NCBI GenBank assembly: GCA_022225965.2
Contig: JAKJXP020000020.1
Location: 434,001-498,000 of the forward strand
Direction of reading: 5' to 3'
From: Diatrype stigma
Lineage: Eukaryota > Ascomycota > Sordariomycetes > Xylariales > Diatrypaceae
Length of the DNA: 64,000 nucleotides
Positions 57,437 through 64,000 of the stretch are shown in pieces. Numbering within the stretch: position 1 is the stretch's first letter; every line of letters starts with the position of its first letter. Made by a program: the position numbers and the translations under genes. Below the pieces are notes generated by a model. That model was not told the DNA's origin and did not search any database. It saw only the letters and a program-made list of their open reading frames with translations.

Positions 57437-58966
57437 TTAATCTTTAACATCCATGGTCTCTAGTTTCTGAACTAGGTCTGTTCGCTCATTCGCGCTTTCT
57501 GGACCAGCGGCTACCAATTGGTATTGAGCTTCAGGTTCGAAAGTATCAGGATAGGATTTCCCCTTTATGATGTCCCAGCGTTGGAATAACTTCTCAAAAT
57601 TATTTAAGATGCCATCGTTCCAACTTGGGAACAGGGCGTTGAACAGGAACCGACGGGCGATGATGTATCTAGGATCATAAGCCTGTGAGCGGTATGTTAC
57701 TCCAGCCGAGACGTCGAAAGCTCGCTTTATTTCCCAACCTTCAGCACTCTGTGGCTGAAGCGGTTCCAGGGGCTCATCCTCAGCATCAGATTCATCGTTC
57801 TCGTTAGGCTTAGGGCAATTCCCATCCTGACAAGTCATTCCTGACGGGCACTTTAAGCGCCAGTAGTTGGGATCCCAAAGCCACTGTGGAGGCCGGCAAG
57901 CTACAAATCGAGGGGCAAAAGCAGCCTCATCCCAGTCCAAAATTCCCGTGATAATTGGGTCATCGGGGTTTGTTTCAACATCGACCATGATGTTTCTTGG
58001 GAAAAGGTCCGGATGCCAAAGGCAAATGACATGATCATGTAAAAGACCATCCCTTGCCATGTGGTTGATTGCATCAATGGCCTTCTCTTCAATCACTATC
58101 TCTCTGTCGGAATCTGCTTCGGTTGAATAGAACAATCGGCGCTTGAAAGCAAGTAGGAGTACATCCTTACTACTTAAGTGCGAAGGTTCAGTACATAGAG
58201 TCTCAGGAGTCAGCAATTCGTCACTCAGTTTCTCAACCCCGGAATCGACCTTTTCCCACCTTGAATTGAAACCTAGAGGCATGAACCATGGTTCTGAAGA
58301 TGAAGACTCATCCGCATCTTCTCTGAACAGTCCAGAAAAAGGGCTTGTGAAAGCCTGAAACTGCTGGTAAAGAATTCCGAGTTTCTTTGCCACGACAATC
58401 TTTTGATTGTGCGTGAGAGTTGGGTAAACATCACCAAGATCCCTTCCTGGAACCCGCTCCAATATGATATAGGGATATCCTAAGGGGTTGTCATGGCCTA
58501 GGTGGTAGGTTATCAACGCCGGAAGAGGCAATTCGCTTTTTCTCCGCTCAAGATATTTCAGGGTGAAGACAGTCTGACTGAGATATGAGGGATTCCTTGG
58601 AATACGTATAACGCAGCCTCGAGCAATCCCATCCTCCGTTATAGTAATTGGATATACTCGATTCCAACCTCCCTCTTGGGATCCTTCGACGATAGTATGG
58701 CCATGTTGCGCATTCGGCCACACCTCTAGGCAAAGATCCCGGATTTTGTGAATTCTCTCCTCGAACGATAAGTCGTAGCCATCGAACGATTCTGTATCAG
58801 ATTCTGTATCAGATTCTGTATCAGATTCTGTCCCAGATTCTGTGCCAGATTCTGTATCCGATCCAATATCCGATTCAACATCGGTATCATACTCGCCGGC
58901 ACCTGCATGCACTGTGCATGCAGGTTGTGAATCCTCTAGGGGGAGAGTATGGACGATCTTACTCAT
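57437..58966 (-). CDS. APH-type phosphotransferase with N-terminal TES repeat
   Basis: A single exon encodes 509 aa from ATG 58966. It belongs to the large fungal aminoglycoside-phosphotransferase/choline-kinase-like superfamily. Key motifs are GGWNRVYPITI with CVIRIPR (nucleotide loop and lysine/arginine region, 99-124), YPYIILERVPGRDL (hinge, 164-177), the catalytic loop WHPDLFPRNIMV (317-328, Asp320, Asn325) and the metal-binding ILDWDEAAFAP (342-352). Such proteins phosphorylate small molecules; fungal members rarely have known substrates. Between residues 31 and 60 is an acidic repeat of DTES/GTES units, coded by a 12-base tandem repeat at 58788-58860. A cysteine pair and acidic insert (CPSGMTCQDGNCPKPNENDE) separates the two halves of the C-lobe. 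Confidence 0.85.
   Translation of the reverse strand: MSKIVHTLPLEDSQPACTVHAGAGEYDTDVESDIGSDTESGTESGTESDTESDTESDTESFDGYDLSFEERIHKIRDLCLEVWPNAQHGHTIVEGSQEGGWNRVYPITITEDGIARGCVIRIPRNPSYLSQTVFTLKYLERRKSELPLPALITYHLGHDNPLGYPYIILERVPGRDLGDVYPTLTHNQKIVVAKKLGILYQQFQAFTSPFSGLFREDADESSSSEPWFMPLGFNSRWEKVDSGVEKLSDELLTPETLCTEPSHLSSKDVLLLAFKRRLFYSTEADSDREIVIEEKAIDAINHMARDGLLHDHVICLWHPDLFPRNIMVDVETNPDDPIITGILDWDEAAFAPRFVACRPPQWLWDPNYWRLKCPSGMTCQDGNCPKPNENDESDAEDEPLEPLQPQSAEGWEIKRAFDVSAGVTYRSQAYDPRYIIARRFLFNALFPSWNDGILNNFEKLFQRWDIIKGKSYPDTFEPEAQYQLVAAGPESANERTDLVQKLETMDVKD
58788..58860. repeat. 12-base tandem repeat GATTCTGTATCA in coding sequence
   Basis: Six copies, three perfect and three with one or two changes, encode the TES repeat of the phosphotransferase. 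Unit length is a multiple of three, so copy number can vary without frameshift. Confidence 0.9.
58901..58925. repeat. 25-base perfect inverted repeat in coding sequence
   Basis: ACCTGCATGCAC and its exact reverse complement are separated by one T. It lies inside codons 16-24 of the phosphotransferase gene (PACTVHAGA), so the DNA and mRNA can form a hairpin close to the start codon. Confidence 0.85.
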
Positions 58967-59305
58967 GGCGTCAGTTGGTTATGGTAGGTTATCTGAGGAC
59001 ATCCCAGGTATAACCGTTGACGTAGTTATATATGTGTACAATGGGCATCAGTAAGGCCTTGAACAATGGACATTGGTACTGATACGTACTCATTGTCTTG
59101 ATTACAATGTCATTGGCGGCCTATGTTATTACACAATAGCAGTACATCCTACTCAATGACATGAAACTTAAACATGCTAAAGTGACACAAGTGAACCGAA
59201 ATAATCCAGGAATAAAACAAAGCAGCAACTTTTAGTATCAATCGACTCCACATGGAGAGGTAAGGAAAGGGGTAGCACAATCGACACCCATCATAGACTC
59301 GACGA
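58967..59305. other. Short spacer
   Basis: 338 bases between two minus-strand genes; promoter of the phosphotransferase gene and 3' region of the secreted-protein gene. Nothing else seen. Confidence 0.4.
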
Positions 59306-60010
59306 TCAGTTTGGTCTGTTGTTGTAATTCGCCTTTGCGATCCCCTCCATGATGATCTCCACAGGTGTGTAGTCATCAGTTATACCGATGGAGCCTGTAA
59401 CCACATCCGGCTTCAGTAACTACGAGGTCCGAAGACAGGTGGGAGTCGGAGACGTGCCGACTTACCATCGTACCACTTCACGACATAACCTCCTCTTTGC
59501 GTAGGAAATGCGTACCATTTCCCCGTGCCATCATTGGTCAGTTTCTCCTCAACCAAGCGGAACGTGTCCCAGACATTCACCACGTTGTCGTCATCCGTGG
59601 TCTTTCCCTTCGGGTTGGCCAGGTCCACCATGTTCATCAGCCCTGGTGGGCCATGGAGACCGATGGCATGGTCAACGATGCCGACAGGGTAAGTGTGAAG
59701 CTCCAGAAGCCCCCCTTCTTTGCTGCTAGGGGTTGTGTACACCTGCACTGGCGTCTGGCTATCCAGCATGACACCTATGTCCGTTCCGTTGGCGACGAGG
59801 TATTGCCCGTCGATTGTGTCGTGTCCGGGACTATGACGGTCAGTGTCAGACATGTACATGATAGACACTAGATATAAAAAAACAGTAGCAAACGTACCTA
59901 GAGACCTGGAGCTGGTACAGCTGTAGATCGCTTTGTCTACCTACGAGAGGGGATGCCCAGGTAGATGTCGCCACTAGGGCCAGAGATAGTAGGTTGGTAA
60001 CAAGCTGCAT
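59306..60010 (-). CDS. Secreted protein of unknown function, cysteine-free
   Basis: Three exons, 60010-59898, 59830-59466 and 59394-59306, give 188 aa. The protein begins with a signal peptide (MQLVTNLLSLALVATSTWAS) and PLVGRQSDLQLYQLQVSRSP. The mature part is rich in beta-type sequence: INGQYL-like TIDGQYLVANGTDIGVML, GLLELHTYPVGIVDHAIGL, DTFRLVEEKL and GTGKWYAFPTQRGGYVVKWY, ending DDYTPVEIIMEGIAKANY. I see no cysteine and no named domain, but this layout resembles uncharacterised secreted proteins common in Sordariomycetes. The third exon was chosen over a nearer acceptor because it keeps phase and extends a protein-like sequence. Confidence 0.75.
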
Positions 60011-62216
60011 CTTACTTCAATAGCTTAGGACAAAGTTATGTCTTGCGACGATGTGTGATATCCCAAGGTTGGTGTGCAGCAGGAAGTTAGTGTTGCTGTT
60101 GAGTCTGTGCGTGAGGCAGATCAATCCATCACGAAATCGGGAGGGAGAAGGAAGGGGGTTTATGAACGCTACACCAGTCAGGCCAAGTGGCCAACTGGGT
60201 AAAGGAGTGTCGAATCATGATCGCGTTGTCGTTTCCCGCCACGTGGGACTAAGTTGTAAAACCAGGGACTGGGTTGAGCACAACGTAACCTCAAGGCTTT
60301 GCCAGCAACCAACATCGAGTTTCGATGATGATTTTACAGATCGAGGTACTAGCGGTTATCTTCGGCTGACTCACATCTGGTTTACTTTCATATAACACAA
60401 TGCTAATTAGAATAGGACGGGCTGTACCTATACTCAGAACTTGGTTTCGATGATGAACGATTTTGGCGATTCATACGGCGATGATGACTGCCACGGTGTT
60501 TTTCCCCGCGTTTTAGGGGCCATGCGCTCGGCATCCGTCATGTGCCTCATAATCAGGAATTCCCTGTCGATTTTCATAGTGTCGTATTGGCACCGCCACT
60601 CGGTAGCTATGAGCGTTGTAGAATGTTCTGCGGCGGACTCGAAGGACGATGTTAATATCAGACATCATCATGGGGTTCATCGAGGTGGTATGTTTAATAT
60701 TCATGGCTCGGTCAAGACCTCGGGAGCCATTAGCGAACATGTTTGCATATTTCAATGCTGCTCGGTCAATGGGGCCACAAGGCCTAGACTGGCATCTTGG
60801 CGGCTTGGATAGCGGCTATCAGTGGGGCATACCCTATAACCACCCCTATAAATCCAGAGCTCCAGGGCTGAAAATAACCTGACTAGCCTAAAACCAGCGA
60901 CAACTGGTTTGGGGAGAATCGGCAGCACTTTATATTAAATCGGGGTGCTTCCGTAACGTATTCGTGCGACTGCATATATTTCTTGGAAATCCTAGTTTTC
61001 TAGCACCTTCTTACCGACGTCGAACCTATTACTTGTGTTCCAACTAGTTTTCGGTTTATTACGTAGGGCGGAGAGCCTCAAAGTCTCGCTAATCTCACCC
61101 GCCTTGACGTAGTCGACGCCTGGGGAATCAATTCTGGGCTGAGTTAGTGATACTTCGAGTAAATCTAATTTGAGAGATCATTGCCATCACCGCCACTACC
61201 ACGGCCAAGCCCTTTACGTAATGCTTCCAGTAGCTGAGCTCTTGGAGTCTCGGCGAACTCCCTGGAAAGCTTTGAGGATGCGACATATCTTAGGACAATT
61301 ACAGGCAAGCGGCATGTCACCATCCAGCTAATTCATCCGAGAGAGGGCGTTTCCATATATCCTTATCTCTCCAACTCTGGTCATCGGAAGCCATTTCCGT
61401 TATCAGATGCGGCGGGCCGCCGGGACCACCCTAAGCCCGAGCGAGGGGCTTGCGGCCACGAGGCGTTGTGTACTAAGATCGCCTTCGCGAACAGAGTTGA
61501 TACAAACCCATGAGCAAACACGATTCTGTTTCGTTGATGAAACCGTGTGGTTTGACCTGCATGAATACCTTCAATATTTAAAGCATCGATAACGCTCTTC
61601 TTAGTCTCACATACTAAGTTTCAAGGCATTTTCCAATAGGACCGAATAACTTTATACCACTTCTTGTCGTTCTTCCTGGCCTGATAGTTCCGATCACTAC
61701 GCCTTCAAGACAGAGGAATGGTTGAATAGAACCATCGCCTTATTTACAAGTTAGCCCTTGAATATGGACTAGTAGAATACTTGCACGAAGTGATGTTTGA
61801 AAGTTTACGAACCTTCAGGGAGGGGCGCTTACATACTGGTCTGAAATCAAGCTTTTGCTGCTATAGAGTTATTCATGCCAAAGTTCATGTTTGAGCTTTA
61901 GTACTTGCCACGCATCGTCTCAACCCTTCCACCTGACAAGACGTTCCAGCCCAACTAGAAAATAGAGTTGTTGCAGAGACTAGTCGTAATGATTGAGGAT
62001 ACTCTAATTTGCTTATGAAGTAGAGTGATCGAACTCTATTCGGGGCGTAAACAGATATAAATAGGGAAAGCCATCCGGCCACATCATTCTGATTTTTGTT
62101 CCTCAAATATCATAAATCTTTTGAGCTGACCATTCATATCGAGCTGACGCGCAACAAACAAGTCATAAAACAAGTCCAAATCAAGTCGTTGTTACCCAGC
62201 AACTGCACTATCAAAC
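60011..62216. other. Gene-free spacer of 2.2 kb
   Basis: AT-rich with many short frames and no supported gene. A minus-strand open stretch near 60450-60680 looks somewhat protein-like but has no start, domain or splice support. The last 150 bases before 62217 probably form the promoter of the next gene. Confidence 0.5.
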
Positions 62217-63005
62217 ATGGAGCTGATTGTTCTTATCTCTTTCATCTCTTTCGTTGCTTTGGCACTCGGAATACCCACCAAGGAGTCAGGACAACATCAT
62301 GTCGATTACAGACAACATTTAGTACAACGGCCCAATCGAGGTGACTTATCAGCACCAGGGAAGTCGGCTCACGAACGCCCAGCTCGTGTGCCACCACCAG
62401 TTCTTATCACTAGAACTCCGGGCACAGAGCTGCTGCAAACAGAGAGCGACCCGATCACCATCTTTGGTCTTGACCCGTCAGTTTTCAACTCAACAACCAG
62501 AGATTCGGATTGGAATCTTGCCGGGCTATCCCCCCCGGATGCGGCAAATGAGGGAGTAGCATCAGACTCAGCCGAAGATGGCAGCGCTACCATCCCATCT
62601 GGCTTGACCGATGATGACCCAGCACAGCATCACACAAACAGCACCAAAATCAAACGCCACAGACCCCTGACTCAAAAGAAGAAGGACAAGGCGTTGAAAA
62701 ACGCGTGCATGGCTGCCGAGGGCAAAATATTGGTCACCCCTAAGCAGGGCAAGGTGCCATTTTGGAATCTGCCCCGATGCTACCAGAAATGTGTTAACGA
62801 GAGGGCCTTTGACACGTGGCATCACATTGGGGACATCCGAGAATTGACGACTGAAGAATTCTGCCAGTCTAAGCAAATGTGGACCGACAACTGGATTTTC
62901 CACAGCTTGCAGTGGTGTGTTGGGCCCACATGCAGGAGAAGCAGCGAGCCATGCTACAGCGAGAATGTGTCGCGTATTTGGATGGTCGAGACTTGTGGAA
63001 GATAG
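62217..63005 (+). CDS. Secreted pro-protein with C-terminal 8-cysteine domain, orphan
   Basis: A single exon encodes 262 aa. The signal peptide is MELIVLISFISFVALALG. Residues ~20-147 are polar, Ser/Pro/Asp-rich and cysteine-free, like a pro-region, and end in the dibasic site NSTKIKR (Lys146-Arg147), suited to Kex2. The rest holds all eight cysteines: 164, 188, 192, 216, 234, 239, 246 and 260, with CYQKCVNERAF and WCVGPTCRRSSEPC motifs. The even number and tight spacing suggest four disulfides in a mature domain of about 115 residues. An NRGD sequence lies at 40-43 in the pro-region. I know no homologue; an extracellular role is inferred from the layout. Confidence 0.78.
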   Translation: MELIVLISFISFVALALGIPTKESGQHHVDYRQHLVQRPNRGDLSAPGKSAHERPARVPPPVLITRTPGTELLQTESDPITIFGLDPSVFNSTTRDSDWNLAGLSPPDAANEGVASDSAEDGSATIPSGLTDDDPAQHHTNSTKIKRHRPLTQKKKDKALKNACMAAEGKILVTPKQGKVPFWNLPRCYQKCVNERAFDTWHHIGDIRELTTEEFCQSKQMWTDNWIFHSLQWCVGPTCRRSSEPCYSENVSRIWMVETCGR

Positions 63006-64000
63006 AGACTTCTGGAAGGTGGGGGCTTATTGGGGGGGGGGCTTGGGCTGCTGGTGGTGGAAGTTATGAAGCCAGAAACGATGAGGGAATAGGGGTTATG
63101 AGGGCGGGTCCAGCTGGCCCCAGGTGTGATTGTTGAAGTCAGGAATACAGAGTTGGTTTAAAATGCCTAATCATGGGCCTTTTGTCTTCTGTGTTATTTG
63201 TTGGTGAAAATCGTAGTGGTATATAATGTAGGTCGGCGTATCGTGCTTTGACCAAATTACCAACACCCCATTTATGTGCATGAAGTCTCCTAAATGGTGA
63301 TCGATTTCCCAGTTTGGCAACTCCCTGCCGTTAGAAACTGGTTGTGTCAAAGTCTTCTTGTTGATAGGCGCCAGTTACACCCGCTTCTTGTTGGTTAGAC
63401 TACCAAAATATTTGAGCAACGGGACTCCTGAGGTATTCAACGTACTTTTAATACGTTCAAGAGTATGTCATCATCCTGCATGGAGGTGATGCATCTGTTA
63501 ATCTTATTTATTTTGAAACTGCTGCAGAAACTGAAGGTATCGAGATGTTCGCCGAAAATGAGAAGGCTAGTTGGCGGGCGTACACATCCACCATGCTATA
63601 CAAGTCGCAAGCCATCTCTCAGCGAGTATTGAAAACCTTGAACAAGCTCTGGAGATGGGATTTTCAACGTCGCTACCACAGCGTAGTTAACGCCCTATTC
63701 AGGTCCAGCAGGTGAGGCTAAATCTCGTCTCGGAGTGTAAACGCAAAGCACGCAATTTGTTTACACCTGTCTCCAATCGATGGCCTATCATCAAGTGCGC
63801 AAACCAGGCGTTTTCGAATTACGTAGACTCTGATCCGATGAACGGTTTATGAAAGTCGTGGGCGGAAATGGCACTAATGGTACAACCGACATTGACCTTG
63901 TAGCGTCGCCTTGTCTTTTCAGGAGAGGTGACTTGGTTAGAGAGGATAATGAGGAGATCGTAGTTCTCGTCAAAGCAGAAGTCTTGACCCGTTTCGTCAC
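63006..64000. other. Right-end spacer with two weak coding candidates
   Basis: After the secreted-protein gene there is no well-supported gene. Two open stretches look protein-like: plus strand 63452-63715 and minus strand 63819-64000 (listed separately or in findings). Confidence 0.4.
63819..64000 (-). CDS. Possible 3' end of a gene running off the right edge
   Basis: On the minus strand the frame ending in TAA at 63819 stays open to the window end (about 60 codons). It reads DETGQDFCFDENYDLLIIL, then a Lys/Arg cluster (PEKTRRRYKVNVGC) and HDFHKPFIGSEST. The residue mix is protein-like, and no start is needed if the gene begins beyond 64000. There is no domain match and the overlap with other frames is full, so this is only a candidate. 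Confidence 0.3.
   Translation of the reverse strand, partial: DETGQDFCFDENYDLLIILSNQVTSPEKTRRRYKVNVGCTISAISAHDFHKPFIGSEST

Noticed and set aside
60441..60812. Protein-like stretches on both strands near 60.5-60.8 kb
   Set aside because: No start codon in a good context, no splice partner and no recognised domain; the minus-strand stretch with MKIDREFLIMRHMTD was interesting but is preceded by stops in all nearby frames.
1..64000. tRNA genes, rRNA, CRISPR arrays, telomere repeats
   Set aside because: I scanned by eye for B-box-like GGTTCGANTCC with paired arms, regular spacer arrays and TTAGGG tracts; none was convincing. A covariance-model scan would be needed to be sure for tRNAs.

Overview
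The window is a stretch of filamentous ascomycete (probably Sordariomycete) nuclear DNA. The support is: spliced genes with introns of about 50-340 bases that have GT(R)NGT donors and CTNAC/AG ends; a Zn2Cys6 regulator and a PTH11/rhodopsin-type membrane protein; fungal versions of GPI16, LUC7, MMS2 and MON2; and an LTR element whose two LTRs differ only by transitions, as repeat-induced point mutation leaves. I could not name the genus. Exons were joined by hand, and each join quoted keeps the reading frame and ends at the stated stop.

Layout. 1-2.4 kb: 3' part of a GC-rich, intronless GH127 beta-L-arabinofuranosidase-like gene that looks actinobacterial, then about 2.4 kb without a gene. 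4.8-11.6 kb: rhodopsin-like membrane protein (+), spliced protein-kinase-like gene (-), Zn2Cys6 transcription factor (-). 13.8-21.9 kb: GPI16 (-) and LUC7 (+) sharing a divergent promoter, an RGG-box protein (-), and a nucleoside 2-deoxyribosyltransferase-like gene (+) with an unclear start. 22.6-23.1 kb: a secreted protein with a knottin-like cysteine pattern. 24.8-32.9 kb: a C2H2 gene with an apparent one-base frame break (-), a three-exon bZIP factor (+) and an LYR-motif Cup1-like gene (-). 33.2-35.1 kb: a non-autonomous LTR element of about 1.96 kb. 35.7-48.2 kb: UEV/MMS2 (-), MON2 (+, 1812 aa, six exons), a poly-G/N/poly-C assembly gap, mitochondrial stomatin-like protein (-), an isolated methionine-aminopeptidase-1 zinc-finger fragment, and a hotdog thioesterase (+). 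48.7-64 kb: an accessory-looking block with a disordered protein, an amidoligase, a Bcs1-like AAA ATPase, a palmitoyltransferase whose core is DHFC, an APH-type phosphotransferase with a TES repeat, two secreted proteins (one with a pro-region/Kex2/8-Cys layout), and a possible gene running off the right edge.

How the genes relate. There is no operon-like logic and no biosynthetic cluster with a core synthase. The middle holds housekeeping functions: GPI anchoring, U1 snRNP splicing, K63 ubiquitination, endosome-Golgi traffic and mitochondrial membrane scaffolding. The two ends are accessory: a foreign-looking glycosidase on the left and secreted or orphan-type genes on the right. The observations most worth following are the actinobacterial-type GH127 gene, the knottin-like secreted protein, the pro-domain secreted protein, the amidoligase, the DHFC palmitoyltransferase and the LTR element with transition-only divergence.
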